From positions 372,001 through 436,000 of the forward strand of contig NZ_SLTI01000060.1 of assembly GCF_004347735.1 (NCBI RefSeq): a stretch of 64,000 nt of DNA, given 5' to 3'. The notes below the pieces were generated by a model. The model was not told the origin of the DNA. It saw nothing but the letters and a program-made list of their open reading frames with translations, and did no database searches. Positions within the stretch are counted from its first letter, which is position 1. Each line of letters starts with the position of its first letter. Below are positions 1-9,480 of this stretch, piece by piece. Origin of the DNA: Sulfuricurvum sp. IAE1. GTDB taxonomy: Bacteria > Campylobacterota > Campylobacteria > Campylobacterales > Sulfurimonadaceae. Position numbers and translations under genes: made by a program.

Positions 1-614
1 TTCCCCAGTCATCCTCTTCTTCCGCTTCCCCCGTTTCCCTTTTCCCAGATGAACCCGTATCACCCGAAACCGACGAATCGCACCTCTGCGAGTACGATGT
101 AGCCGAAGATGAGTACGACGACGAAGGGGATGAATATTATCCCGACATGAGCGCGCAGGAGTGTGCGGACGAAGTCAAAGCCCAGATTAACGAACTGTTT
201 GCCGGGGTCTGTTTCGATATCGACGAAGTGCAGGTGAGCGTATACGACGAGAATACGCTGCTTATCGAATTCACGGGCCCCGACGCGGCACTTATGATCG
301 GCAAGGAAGGGTATCGTTACAAAGCCCTTTCGTACATGCTGTTTAACTGGATCAACGCGGTGTACGGTATGCAGCTGCGTCTTGAAATCGCCGAATTTCT
401 GAAAAATCAGGAAGAGTCTATTTCCCGCTATCTCGTGGGGGTATGCGAAACGATTGAACGCGACGGTCGCGCGCAGACCAAGGTACTTGACGGCGTTCTC
501 GTGCAAATCGCGCTCAAACAGCTCCGCGAGCGGTATCCGGATCGGTACGTGGCGATCCGTTCGACGCGCGACGGCGGAAAATTCATCGTCATCAACAGTT
601 ACCACGAGTATTGA
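1..614 (+). CDS. jag: Jag/KhpB-like RNA-binding protein (KH-R3H), 5' end outside window
   Basis: The reading frame is open from base 3 to the stop at 612-614, so the N-terminal part lies upstream of the window. The visible part begins with a Ser/Pro-rich then strongly acidic linker (Asp/Glu/Tyr-rich, bases 50-145), followed by a KH-like domain containing the GxxG-type segment IGKEGYRYKALSYMLFNWI and a C-terminal R3H-like region ending in RSTRDGGKFIVIN. Jag (KhpB) proteins bind RNA and influence cell envelope and division in bacteria. Its stop codon overlaps the mnmE start by one base, and yidC-jag-mnmE is the usual order in Campylobacterota, so a yidC gene is expected just upstream. An internal ATG at 147 exists but would drop the acidic linker; I do not consider it the real start. 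Confidence 0.85.
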   Translation, partial: PQSSSSSASPVSLFPDEPVSPETDESHLCEYDVAEDEYDDEGDEYYPDMSAQECADEVKAQINELFAGVCFDIDEVQVSVYDENTLLIEFTGPDAALMIGKEGYRYKALSYMLFNWINAVYGMQLRLEIAEFLKNQEESISRYLVGVCETIERDGRAQTKVLDGVLVQIALKQLRERYPDRYVAIRSTRDGGKFIVINSYHEY

Positions 615-1957
615 TGGACACTACGATAGCCGCGATCGCCACCGCCCACGGGGTCGGCTCGATCGCCATTATCCGTCTTAGCGGCAAAGAGGCGCTTCGC
701 ATCGCCCTGTCGCTCTCCCGCAGACAAACTCTCGCTCCCCGCTATGCTACCTTGGCGTCTCTTTATGAGGCGGACGGAAGCCTCATCGATGAAGCGATCA
801 TCCTTTATTTTCAGGGACCTAAGAGCTTTACCGGCGAAGACGTAGTTGAATTTCAGTGTCACGGCGGTCTCGTCGTCGCCGACAAAATTCTCCGTGCGGC
901 GCTTGCGTCGGGCGCGCGTCCCGCCGATCCGGGGGAATTCAGCAAACGGGCGTTTCTAAACGGCCGGATGGACCTTACGCAGGCCGAAGCGATCGCATCG
1001 CTTATCGAAGCCAAAAGCGACGATGCCGCGCGGGTCCTCGCACGACAGATGAAGGGGGAATTGCGGGGATACGTCGAAAATATCCGCGATTCGCTCCTCG
1101 AAATCCTTGCCTACTCCGAAGTCGTGATCGATTATGCCGAAGAGGACCTCCCCCCCGACGTCGTCGATCAGATCGTGCTCAAGCTTGAACGGATCAAAAC
1201 GGAACTTTCCCGTACGCTCGAGGCAAGCCGCCGCCGCAGCGGATTGATGCAGGGGTATCGCGTCGCCATCATCGGTAAACCCAACGTCGGGAAAAGTTCG
1301 CTCCTCAATGCGCTGCTCGATTACGAGCGGGCGATCGTGAGCGATATTGCGGGGACGACCCGCGATACGATCGAAGAACAGGTGCGGATCGGTACCCATC
1401 TGATCCGTCTGGTCGATACGGCGGGGATTCGGGCAACCGGCGACGAGATTGAAAAGATCGGTATCGAGCGCTCCATCGCCGCCGTCGAAAACGCCGACAT
1501 CGTCGTCGCGCTGTTCGATTCGAGCCGTCCTATCGACGACGAAGACCGTGCCATAATCGATCTGATCGAGCGTTACCGGAGCGAAAAACCGTTTGTCTGC
1601 GTCCTGAACAAAGCCGATTTGAGCCCCCGTTTCGATGCCGAACTCCTCGCTCCGTATTCTCCCCTCTCGCTCAGCTGCAAAGAGCAGACGCAACCGCTTG
1701 TAGAAGCACTTGCGGCGCACATGGACCGAGACAACGACAGCGAAGAGATGATGCTGATTTCACAGCGGCAGATCGGTGCCGTCACCGAGGCGCTCGAGGC
1801 CATCGATGACGCGCACGAACCGCTCAGAGACGGCGAACTGGAGTTTTTCTCGTTTCACATCAACCGTTCCATCCGCTCCGTCGCTTCGCTCAGCCGTCCC
1901 TACGAACTTGACGAAATGTTCGACAAGATGTTCGGACAGTTTTGTCTGGGGAAATGA
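614..1957 (+). CDS. mnmE: tRNA uridine-5-carboxymethylaminomethyl(34) synthesis GTPase MnmE
   Basis: With MnmG this protein makes the cmnm5U modification at the wobble uridine of certain tRNAs. About 447 residues, the usual length. An N-terminal formyl-THF-binding domain (starting DTTIAAIATAHGVGSIAIIR) is followed by a helical domain in which a Ras-like G domain is embedded: P-loop GKPNVGKSS, switch TRDTIEE, DTAG and NKAD. The C-terminus ends in FCLGK, the invariant catalytic cysteine motif of MnmE. The ATG at 614 overlaps the jag stop (TGATG), indicating translational coupling; a TTG three bases earlier is in frame but less likely. Nothing unusual in the motifs. Confidence 0.98.
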   Translation: MDTTIAAIATAHGVGSIAIIRLSGKEALRIALSLSRRQTLAPRYATLASLYEADGSLIDEAIILYFQGPKSFTGEDVVEFQCHGGLVVADKILRAALASGARPADPGEFSKRAFLNGRMDLTQAEAIASLIEAKSDDAARVLARQMKGELRGYVENIRDSLLEILAYSEVVIDYAEEDLPPDVVDQIVLKLERIKTELSRTLEASRRRSGLMQGYRVAIIGKPNVGKSSLLNALLDYERAIVSDIAGTTRDTIEEQVRIGTHLIRLVDTAGIRATGDEIEKIGIERSIAAVENADIVVALFDSSRPIDDEDRAIIDLIERYRSEKPFVCVLNKADLSPRFDAELLAPYSPLSLSCKEQTQPLVEALAAHMDRDNDSEEMMLISQRQIGAVTEALEAIDDAHEPLRDGELEFFSFHINRSIRSVASLSRPYELDEMFDKMFGQFCLGK

Positions 1958-2349
1958 TGGGCTCCGTTATCGCGATCGATCTGGGGCTGAAGCGGATAGG
2001 GCTGGCGCTCAGTTCCGGGAACGGCATCGTTACTCCGCTTGGAGCGATTGAGCGGAAAAACCGTAACCAGGCGGCGAATGACGTCAAAAAAGTGCTCGAC
2101 GAATACGATGCGCAGACGGTCGTGGTCGGGATTCCGATGGGAAGCACGACCGAAGAGGAGATGCGCCGAAGGGTCGCGCATTTTATGAATCTCGTCGATT
2201 TCAAAGGGGAAATCGCGTATCAGGACGAAGCGGGCAGTTCGCAGGAGGCCGAAGCGCTGATGCGCGGGGAAATACGCTACAAGCGCGACGGACGGATCGA
2301 CTCTCTTTCGGCGAAAATCATTCTGGAGCGTTACCTGCGCGCTCTTTGA
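1957..2349 (+). CDS. ruvX: RuvX/YqgF family RNase H-fold nuclease
   Basis: A 130-residue RNase H-fold protein beginning GSVIAIDLGLKRIGLA, the classic first Asp-containing strand of YqgF/RuvX, with VVVGIPMGS and the C-terminal DSLSAKIILERYL segment where the third acidic residue sits. The family is implicated in 16S rRNA 5' maturation and, historically, Holliday junction resolution. The start lies at the mnmE stop: ATGATG offers starts at 1954 and 1957; I prefer 1957 because GGGGA at 1948-1952 is then properly spaced. The 3' end overlaps the convergent gene at 2318-2974 by 32 bases. Confidence 0.9.
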   Translation: MGSVIAIDLGLKRIGLALSSGNGIVTPLGAIERKNRNQAANDVKKVLDEYDAQTVVVGIPMGSTTEEEMRRRVAHFMNLVDFKGEIAYQDEAGSSQEAEALMRGEIRYKRDGRIDSLSAKIILERYLRAL

Positions 2350-2974
2350 AATAGGCAAGCGCCTCTTCTTCATCGTCGCTGAGGGACGCGTAATCGGGGT
2401 CTTCGAGCAGTTTCTTCTCGATTGTTCCCGCACAATACGCAAACCCCGCCTGTCGGGTCTGGGCGATGTCGGCGGGGAATCCGAGGCCGCTGAAACGGTA
2501 GGGATCTTCTTGCTCGATGCACAGCACGATCCCCTCGGTAGCGGCCTCGAGATGTTCGACGATGTCGCGGTACGTGATCGAAAATTCGGTTGCATGCCAT
2601 CCGATCGTTTCGAGTTCCTTATCGGCAAAGCGGTCGATCCCGTCTCCGCTGGTGTCGTCATACAGCGAACGCGGGCGGTTCCATCCGATGATCTGTTGCC
2701 ATGCTCCGGCGGCTTTTATCAGGATGCGGTCGTCGTCTTCGACGATGCGGTAGAGATCGCCCAGCATCGATGCGATCGGGCGGCTTGTCGTGCTGCTCAG
2801 TGCGGGAAGAGGGGGAATTGAACCTTCAAAAACGGAAATCAGGGTCGGAGGGAACGGTTCGTAGACGATTTCACCCGTGTGGGAGATCGCGAATTTTTTC
2901 TGGGACGAGGCGGCACGGAGCAGTTCGGCGCGCTCGACGATGATGATCTCTTTGAAGAGGTTGAACTTTTTCAT
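2318..2974 (-). CDS. conserved hypothetical protein
   Basis: About 218 residues starting MKKFNLFKEIIIVE. I do not recognise a domain. The protein is soluble, acidic overall, without signal peptide or membrane segment; its middle has WQQIIGWNRPRSLYDD and the C-terminus is charged (SLSDDEEEALAYFKER). ATG at 2974 is chosen over an in-frame upstream start because a TACAAT promoter element lies at 3001-3006 on this strand, which would place earlier starts upstream of the transcript. It stands alone on the minus strand between ruvX and ilvC, its 3' end overlapping ruvX. Its promoter and leader match those of nth (see findings). Confidence 0.75.
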   Translation of the reverse strand: MKKFNLFKEIIIVERAELLRAASSQKKFAISHTGEIVYEPFPPTLISVFEGSIPPLPALSSTTSRPIASMLGDLYRIVEDDDRILIKAAGAWQQIIGWNRPRSLYDDTSGDGIDRFADKELETIGWHATEFSITYRDIVEHLEAATEGIVLCIEQEDPYRFSGLGFPADIAQTRQAGFAYCAGTIEKKLLEDPDYASLSDDEEEALAYFKERAGNAPE

Positions 2975-2982
2975 GGCGTGAT

Positions 2983-3011
2983 ATCCCGTTTTTGGGGTGA
3001 ATTGTAGCATG
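2983..3011 (-). promoter_or_regulatory. promoter/leader block with extended -10, shared with nth
   Basis: On the minus strand this contains GCTACAAT (-10 TACAAT at 3006-3001) followed by a CCCCAAAAACGG leader element, ahead of the ATG at 2974. The same 29-base block occurs at 27849-27877 in front of nth with 26 identities. A -10 with TG/GC extension and a T-rich upstream region is typical of the housekeeping sigma factor in Campylobacterota. Confidence 0.6.
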
Positions 3012-3068
3012 CCTGTGTTCATACACACTTACATGCCGATTTAGCATCAGGGTATAAGGCTCCACTAA

Positions 3069-4163
<1,095 letters not shown>

Positions 4164-4168
4164 TTCTC

Positions 4169-4184
4169 CGGGGCATCTGCCCCG
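4169..4184 (+). other. perfect hairpin after ilvC
   Basis: CGGGGCATCTGCCCCG is a perfect inverted repeat six bases after the ilvC stop codon. No U-tract follows, so it is either a weak terminator or an mRNA 3'-stabilising hairpin between ilvC and the next gene. Confidence 0.5.
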
Positions 4185-4211
4185 TACACCATCACAGGGG
4201 TTTTCCCTTCA

Positions 4212-5234
4212 ATGCACAAAACTCCTTCTCCTTTTCCCCGCATCTGGCTCAAACGTATCGCCCTGGCTCTCGCTGTCGTATTACTGTGCATACTTTCGTT
4301 GTTTGTGGGGTATTACGTCGGATACGGACAGATGGAAGGGGAACTTACCCGCGAGAGGGAACAGACCCGTCAGCTTATCGAAGAGATCCGAATGATCACC
4401 TCCATCGATGAAGCGACCGGGATTGAAGCGGGAAAACAAGAAGAGGAGATTCGTCGTCTGAAGCGTGAGTTGCAGACGGTGCTTGAAGAGGAACGTCCTC
4501 TCCGTCCCCTCCAGCCACAGCACGAATACGCCCCCAAAGAGCCCAAAGCCCCTCCTCCCCCGGCGTATAAACGCCCGCAAGCCCCTTCGGGCACCGAGGC
4601 AAAGCTGGTGATTATCATCGACGACGTCTCGTACGAACGGGATGTCAGGGCGATCCGTTCGACCGGATTGCCGCTGGTGATGTCGTTTCTTCCTCCCAGC
4701 GCCCGTCATCCCAAATCGGCTGAGCTGGCACGGGGTGAGAGCGGCTACATGGTGCATCTTCCGCTTGAAGCGGAACATTTCGACGACGAGGAACCCTCCA
4801 CATTGCGTCAGGGGGATTCGGAAGCTCAGATGGCGGAGAGGATTTCACAGCTCAAGCAGCAATACCCCAACGTCCGGTACATGAACAACCATACGGGGTC
4901 GAAGTTTACCGCCGATGCCGAAGCGATGGAAAAGCTCGTCGGGGTGCTCAAGAAAGAGGGGATCGTCTTCGTCGACAGCCGAACGACCCCCAAGAGCAAA
5001 GTGCCGCAGGCGACGGCCAAACACGGTATGCGCTATATCGGGCGTGATGTCTTTTTGGATCACCAAAGCGGGGTTTCGAACGTCAAACGCCAGATCCGCG
5101 AGGCGGTCGAGAAAGCCAAACGCCACGGTACCGCCGTCGCCATCGGGCATCCGCGTCCCGACACGATCCGGGCTCTGCGGGAGTCCAAAGAGGTATTAAG
5201 TGAAGTGCGGCTGGTGGGGATCGACCAAATCTGA
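4212..5234 (+). CDS. divergent polysaccharide deacetylase family protein (DUF610/YibQ-like)
   Basis: About 340 residues. A short basic N-terminus is followed by one membrane segment (residues about 14-36, IALALAVVLLCILSLFVGYYVGY), a charged coiled coil (about 40-95), a Pro-rich linker (about 98-130) and a C-terminal NodB-like barrel beginning KLVIIIDDVSYE, with SFLPPSARH, MVHLPLEA, NNHTGSKFT and FVDSRTT. These are the landmarks of the PF04748 divergent deacetylase family, whose substrate is unsettled; a cell-envelope role is likely given the membrane anchor. It sits between ilvC and dprA. Family assignment is firm, function is not. Confidence 0.85.
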   Translation: MHKTPSPFPRIWLKRIALALAVVLLCILSLFVGYYVGYGQMEGELTREREQTRQLIEEIRMITSIDEATGIEAGKQEEEIRRLKRELQTVLEEERPLRPLQPQHEYAPKEPKAPPPPAYKRPQAPSGTEAKLVIIIDDVSYERDVRAIRSTGLPLVMSFLPPSARHPKSAELARGESGYMVHLPLEAEHFDDEEPSTLRQGDSEAQMAERISQLKQQYPNVRYMNNHTGSKFTADAEAMEKLVGVLKKEGIVFVDSRTTPKSKVPQATAKHGMRYIGRDVFLDHQSGVSNVKRQIREAVEKAKRHGTAVAIGHPRPDTIRALRESKEVLSEVRLVGIDQI

Positions 5235-5304
5235 CATCCTGACATTATTTTCCTTTTGCGGAGCATTTTGGCTATAGTATTGCCAAATCATCCAGGAGCG
5301 GACC

Positions 5305-6078
5305 GTGAATATCGTCCCCGGCGTCGTTGCCGAACTCGAATCGATGAAACGCTATCCCCGGACACTTTACTACCGCGGTTCGCTCGGACTGCTCGACACC
5401 CCAAAAATTTCAATCGTCGGAAGTCGCCGTGCCGGTCAGTATGCCCGGAACGCCGTGTACGAACTTGCCAAAAAACTCGCACTGTCGGGAATAACCGTCG
5501 TTAGCGGGGCCGCGACGGGGATTGATCGGATCGCGCATGAAGGGGCGGGGGTACAGCGCACCGTCGCCGTTCTGCCTTGCGGAATCGACCGCCATTACCC
5601 CGCATCAAACCGAGATCTTATCGAGTCAATCGGCGATCAGGGGCTTTTGCTGAGCCACTTTGAGCCGGGATTCGAAGCAAGGGAGTGGAGTTTCGTTGAG
5701 CGCAACGAAATTGTCGTGGCGCTGGGATCGGCACTGGTGATTGCCGAAGCCGAACCCGGAAGCGGCAGCATGCGCAGCGCCCAATACGCTCTGGCGATGG
5801 GCAAGCCGATTTACGTCCTGCCGCATCGTCTGGGAGAAAGCGGCGGTACGCGGCGGCTTTTATCGGAGAACAAAGCGACGATGATCGAGGATATCGACCG
5901 TTTCGTCGAATCACTCAGCCGGGTATCGCGCCAGAGCAGGGAAGACACTCCGTTCATTGCCTATTGCCGGAGCGGACCGACGTACGAAGAAGCGGTAGCG
6001 GCGTTTCCATCGGAAATTTTCGAGGCGGAACTGGGGGGAGTGATCGAGGTTAGAAACGGGAGAGTATACCCGATTTAA
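5305..6078 (+). CDS. dprA: DNA-processing protein DprA
   Basis: Rossmann-fold protein that protects incoming single-stranded DNA and loads RecA during natural transformation. 257 residues, short relative to many DprA proteins, with the core motifs SIVGSRRAGQYARN, VVSGAATGIDRIAHEGA, LPCGIDRHYP, ERNEIVVALGSALVIAEAE and SGSMRSAQYALAMGKP. The C-terminal about 50 residues (TPFIAYCRSGPTYEEA...) may be a reduced winged-helix domain. Start is GTG at 5305 with AGGAG at 5294-5298. A TATAGT at 5272-5277 may be its own -10. Suggests natural competence in this lineage; no other competence genes are visible here. Confidence 0.95.
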   Translation: MNIVPGVVAELESMKRYPRTLYYRGSLGLLDTPKISIVGSRRAGQYARNAVYELAKKLALSGITVVSGAATGIDRIAHEGAGVQRTVAVLPCGIDRHYPASNRDLIESIGDQGLLLSHFEPGFEAREWSFVERNEIVVALGSALVIAEAEPGSGSMRSAQYALAMGKPIYVLPHRLGESGGTRRLLSENKATMIEDIDRFVESLSRVSRQSREDTPFIAYCRSGPTYEEAVAAFPSEIFEAELGGVIEVRNGRVYPI

Positions 6079-6090
6079 GAGGAAGACGGC

Positions 6091-6402
6091 TCAGTGCTGA
6101 GCCGTGCTTTCGTACCCGTAGTGTTTGACGAGGTAGTTGACGATGATCTGCTGGTCTTCTTTGCCGATGGGGGCTTTGAACTCGTTGACCATTTTCTGCA
6201 CCGTTCCGGTCCAGTAGGGGCGGCTTTTTTTCCCCTGGTTGAGAATGTATCCCCAGGAATGGCAGATGAGGCAGTATTGTTGCGCCACTTCGTCATGATC
6301 CCCTTTTACCATCGGATAATCGACGTAAGGCATTTCGATCGGCTTGGCGACCTGTGCCGCTAGCGAAGCTGCAAACAGGGTGATTAATAAGAGTTTTTTC
6401 AT
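6091..6402 (-). CDS. sorB: SorB-like monoheme cytochrome c
   Basis: 103 residues with a cleavable signal peptide (MKKLLLITLFAASLAAQVA) and one CxxCH heme site (CLICH) in a small class I cytochrome fold; GKEDQQIIVNYLVKHYG is the typical C-terminal helix. It directly follows the SorA-like molybdoenzyme with a 9-base gap, the arrangement of sulfite:cytochrome c oxidoreductases such as C. jejuni Cj0004c/Cj0005c. It would accept electrons from sulfite oxidation in the periplasm and pass them to the respiratory chain. The symbol is by analogy. Confidence 0.85.
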   Translation of the reverse strand: MKKLLLITLFAASLAAQVAKPIEMPYVDYPMVKGDHDEVAQQYCLICHSWGYILNQGKKSRPYWTGTVQKMVNEFKAPIGKEDQQIIVNYLVKHYGYESTAQH

Positions 6403-6411
6403 GACCGGTCC

Positions 6412-7626
6412 TTAGACGATTTGTACGCTGACGGCATCGACAGCGTTATATTGGTATCCGCCGGCATTCCAGCCGATTTCATGCGCCTGGGGCTGAATGT
6501 TTCCGATACGGTTGATGGCACGGACCATCAGGGTGTGGGCCCCTTTGGTTTTGGGCTCCCACTCGTATACCCACTGGCGGTAGGCGTATTTCCCGTAGTC
6601 TTTTTGCAATGCCGTCGCACTCCAGCTCTTTCCGCCGTCGACCGAGATCATGACCTCTTTGATCCCTTTTCCCTGGTCGAAAGCGACTCCGGTTACTTTC
6701 ACACGGGAACCTTTTTTGATGACGGTGCCGGGCGTCGGATATCCGATGACCGATTTGACTTTCATCTCCGCGATCGGTTTGCGTTTGTATTCGAAGTCGC
6801 TGCCCGAAATGACGCATTCGCAGTCGTTGTCGGGGACCGTGTAGGCGACGTCCATGAAAAAGCTGTTTTGATATTCGTCGAATACCGTGATTTCACTCAG
6901 CATTTTGACCCAGCTGTCCGAGAAGTGGCCGGGAATGACAAGGCGAAGAGGAAAACCGTTGAGGTAGGGGAGGTCTTCGCCGTTCATTTCGTACGCAACG
7001 ATCAGCTCGCCGCTGAGCGCTTCGTCGATGGCCATTTCACGGAAAAATTTGGGAGTGGCGTCCATCGCCGGTTTTTCCAGACCGTTGACACCGACCCATT
7101 TCGCGCTACCCTTGACCCCAGCGCGGTGGAGGATATCTTTGAGGCGGACCCCTTTCCAGACGGCACAGCCCATGGCTCCGTGGCCCCATTGGACGCCGTG
7201 CGTTGCCTGGCCGCTAGCGGCGTAGTATTTACGGCTGTTACCGCCGCATTGGAGGACCGAAGTGATCTGTACGGGTTCGAATTTGCTTTTGAGATCGTCA
7301 ACACTCAGGGAGAGGGGGGTCTCCACCGAACCTTTGACTTCGAGGCGGAACTCGGTCAGATCGATGTAGGTTGGAATGTCGGGCATGTGCCAGCGGACGA
7401 AGAACTGGTCGTTCGGAGTGATCGCCTGCGTGAAAATATCGCGGGGCGATTCGAGCAGCGGCGGACGGTCCGAAATCGTCTTCAGCGGTTTCTTTTGGGG
7501 AAATGCGATATGGGGAGGAATGAACTCCTTGGTATCGGTAATGATCTTTTTGGCGGGTTCTTTCCCGAACAGTGACGATGCGCTCAGGATAAGGCCGGCG
7601 CCGAGAAAATGTCTGCGGTTAAACAT
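6412..7626 (-). CDS. sorA: SorA-like sulfite:cytochrome c oxidoreductase, molybdenum subunit
   Basis: 404 residues. The N-terminus carries a twin-arginine signal (NRRHFLGAGLILS), fitting export of a folded molybdoenzyme; tatB/tatC lie 2 kb away. The sulfite-oxidase fold is marked by the Mo-ligating cysteine in SVLQCGGNSRKYY (Cys127), the WGHGAMGCAVWKGVRL segment, GFPLRLVIPGHF, and a C-terminal dimerisation domain (VKVTGVAFDQGKGIKEVMISVDGG, WEPKTKGAHTLMVRA). Oxidises sulfite to sulfate in the periplasm with the adjacent cytochrome as acceptor. A TAAAAT in 7652-7657 on the minus strand is a plausible -10. YedY-type reductases are the alternative but lack the C-terminal dimer domain. Confidence 0.92.
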   Translation of the reverse strand: MFNRRHFLGAGLILSASSLFGKEPAKKIITDTKEFIPPHIAFPQKKPLKTISDRPPLLESPRDIFTQAITPNDQFFVRWHMPDIPTYIDLTEFRLEVKGSVETPLSLSVDDLKSKFEPVQITSVLQCGGNSRKYYAASGQATHGVQWGHGAMGCAVWKGVRLKDILHRAGVKGSAKWVGVNGLEKPAMDATPKFFREMAIDEALSGELIVAYEMNGEDLPYLNGFPLRLVIPGHFSDSWVKMLSEITVFDEYQNSFFMDVAYTVPDNDCECVISGSDFEYKRKPIAEMKVKSVIGYPTPGTVIKKGSRVKVTGVAFDQGKGIKEVMISVDGGKSWSATALQKDYGKYAYRQWVYEWEPKTKGAHTLMVRAINRIGNIQPQAHEIGWNAGGYQYNAVDAVSVQIV

Positions 7627-7676
7627 GATAAGCCTTGGTAAAGGAATATCACTATTTTATCATAATCCGTACTAAT

Positions 7677-8720
7677 TTAGAGTATAAGCATCGCATCCCC
7701 GTATGAAAAAAAGCGGTATTTTTGAGCAATCGCTTCGGCGTAGATACGGTGGGTCTCTTCGAGTCCGACGAACGAGGCGACGAGCATAAGCAGCGTCGAT
7801 TGCGGAAGGTGGAAATTCGTCAGCAGATAATTGACCCTTTGCGGGGGATTATTCGGGTGTAAAAAGAGGTTCGCTTCCCCCTCACGTTCGCCGCTTCGGA
7901 CATGGTACTCGACCGTTCGGGTCGAGGTGGTGCCGACGCACAGAAGGGGCACATCGCCGTGGATGAGAGCGTAGGCCTCGTCAGCGATCGCGAAATACTC
8001 CGAGTGCATCGGATGCTCGGTAATCACTTCGGCCTCGACCGGTTTAAAAGTTCCCGAACCGACGTGCAGCGTGACGAATGCATGCGGATGGCGTGCCGAG
8101 ACGGCAGCGAAAAGCTCGTCGGTGAAATGAAGCGACGCTGTCGGTGCGGCGACTGCCCCTTCGCGGCGGGCGAATACGCTTTGGTATTCCCGCTCGTCGC
8201 TGCTGTCGTCTTCGCGGCCAAGATATGGGGGAAGGGGGATGTGTCCGATCTCATCAAGCAAGGGGAGAAGCTCTTCGAATCGCAGGCGCTCACCCGCGAG
8301 GGAGAATTCGACGTCGCGGGAACCGTCGTCGTGCAGTTTTATGACGGTTGCGACAAGACGGCGGTCAAACAAAAGTTTTGTCCCCTCTTTGACCCGTCCC
8401 CGTACGTAAACGTTGATCCGGTAGGCATCCAGCGGACGGTTGATCAACAGTTCGATCGCCCCGCCGCTCTCTTTGGAACCGTACAGGCGCGCTTTGATTA
8501 CCTTGGTATCGTTGAAGACGATGGCGCACTCGGGGGGGAGGAAGCTGTCGATTTGATCAAACCGTGAGTGGGTGATGGAACGGTTGCGGCGGTCGTATAC
8601 GAGCAGTCTGGCATGATCTCTCGGGGAGATGGGATACGTTGCGATGAGCTCTTCGGGGAGCTCATAGTCGTAGCTTGAGGTCAGAAGCGGATCGCGTTCA
8701 GTCAATCGTCTCTTCTTCAT
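7677..8720 (-). CDS. queA: S-adenosylmethionine:tRNA ribosyltransferase-isomerase QueA
   Basis: Transfers and isomerises the ribosyl moiety of SAM onto preQ1 in tRNA to give epoxyqueuosine. Motifs: YDYELPEELIATYPISPRDHARLLV, VFNDTKVIKARL, GGAIELLI, RVKEGTKL, GHIPLPPYL, EYQSVFAR, GAVAAPTASLHFT, LHVGSGTF, HSEYF, VGTTSTRT and NFHLPQSTLLMLV. The gene overlaps the end of tatC. The ATG at 8720 gives 347 residues; a TTG at 8705 would give an N-terminus closer to the usual family length, and the longer in-frame extension to 8765 is unlikely. The start is therefore uncertain by 5 codons. Confidence 0.95.
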   Translation of the reverse strand: MKKRRLTERDPLLTSSYDYELPEELIATYPISPRDHARLLVYDRRNRSITHSRFDQIDSFLPPECAIVFNDTKVIKARLYGSKESGGAIELLINRPLDAYRINVYVRGRVKEGTKLLFDRRLVATVIKLHDDGSRDVEFSLAGERLRFEELLPLLDEIGHIPLPPYLGREDDSSDEREYQSVFARREGAVAAPTASLHFTDELFAAVSARHPHAFVTLHVGSGTFKPVEAEVITEHPMHSEYFAIADEAYALIHGDVPLLCVGTTSTRTVEYHVRSGEREGEANLFLHPNNPPQRVNYLLTNFHLPQSTLLMLVASFVGLEETHRIYAEAIAQKYRFFSYGDAMLIL

Positions 8721-9480
8721 CTTCGGCGATGTAGGGTTCTTCTTTGGGGGCCGGGTTGACCGCACGGACGATCAGAATCGAAATTCCGTACAAAAAGGTG
8801 AGCGGGATGGCCATCAGGATCTGCGTCATAACGTCCGGAGGGGTCAGAATAGCCGAAATGATAAAGATCAGGACGATCGCGTAGCGGAAAAAAGCCGTCA
8901 TCATCCGGTCGTCGATGAGTCCCAGCAGTGCCAGGAAATAGCAGATTACGGGGAGTTCGAAGGCGAGTCCGAATCCGAACATGATTTTGGTGAAGAAATC
9001 GATGTAGTCTTCGATATTGATGAGCGGGACGAATTCGAACGCCCCGAAGGCGATGAGGAATTCAAATCCCAGCGGAGTGACGACGTAGTAGGCAAACAAC
9101 GCCCCTGCCACGAACATGATGGTCCCACCGAAAATAAAAGGGTAGAGCATCCTTTTCTCGTTCTCGTAGAGGCCGGGCGAAATAAAAAGCCACATTTGCG
9201 CCAGAATCACCGGCAATGAAGCCAGGAGGCCGCCGAAAAAAGCGACTTTCATCGCGACGAAGAAGGTTCCTCCGACCTGCGTCGTCGTTACCATCCCCTC
9301 GGCGGCGTTCTTGGAAATTTTACCGACCGATGCGAGTGCTTCGTTGAGCGGTGCGGTGAGCCATGAGAGAATCGGCTCGTGGAAATTGAACATCACGAAA
9401 AACATCACGATAACGGTCGCGACGCTGATGCCAAGCCGCTTGCGCAGCTCGGCGAGGTGGGGTTTCAAATCATCAAACAT
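8698..9480 (-). CDS. tatC: Sec-independent protein translocase TatC
   Basis: Multispanning receptor of the twin-arginine translocase. 260 residues with six predicted membrane segments. The N-terminus MFDDLKPHLAELRKRLG and the conserved PLGFEFLIAFG and AFELPVICYFLALLG segments are typical. The C-terminus has an acidic tail (EEPYIAEDEEETID). Start overlaps the tatB stop by one base; the 3' end overlaps queA. Natural clients in this window are SorA and the molybdoenzyme at 41434-44826, both with RR signals. Confidence 0.97.
   Translation of the reverse strand: MFDDLKPHLAELRKRLGISVATVIVMFFVMFNFHEPILSWLTAPLNEALASVGKISKNAAEGMVTTTQVGGTFFVAMKVAFFGGLLASLPVILAQMWLFISPGLYENEKRMLYPFIFGGTIMFVAGALFAYYVVTPLGFEFLIAFGAFEFVPLINIEDYIDFFTKIMFGFGLAFELPVICYFLALLGLIDDRMMTAFFRYAIVLIFIISAILTPPDVMTQILMAIPLTFLYGISILIVRAVNPAPKEEPYIAEDEEETID

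Noticed and set aside
956-1720. Long open frame on the strand opposite mnmE
   Set aside because: It is the antisense shadow of a high-quality gene, without ribosome binding site or recognisable protein; the same applies to the long antisense frame across 42022-44220.
6091-7626. YedYZ-type periplasmic methionine sulfoxide reductase instead of SorAB
   Set aside because: The protein has the extra C-terminal dimerisation domain of sulfite dehydrogenases and is paired with a CxxCH cytochrome rather than a membrane YedZ subunit.
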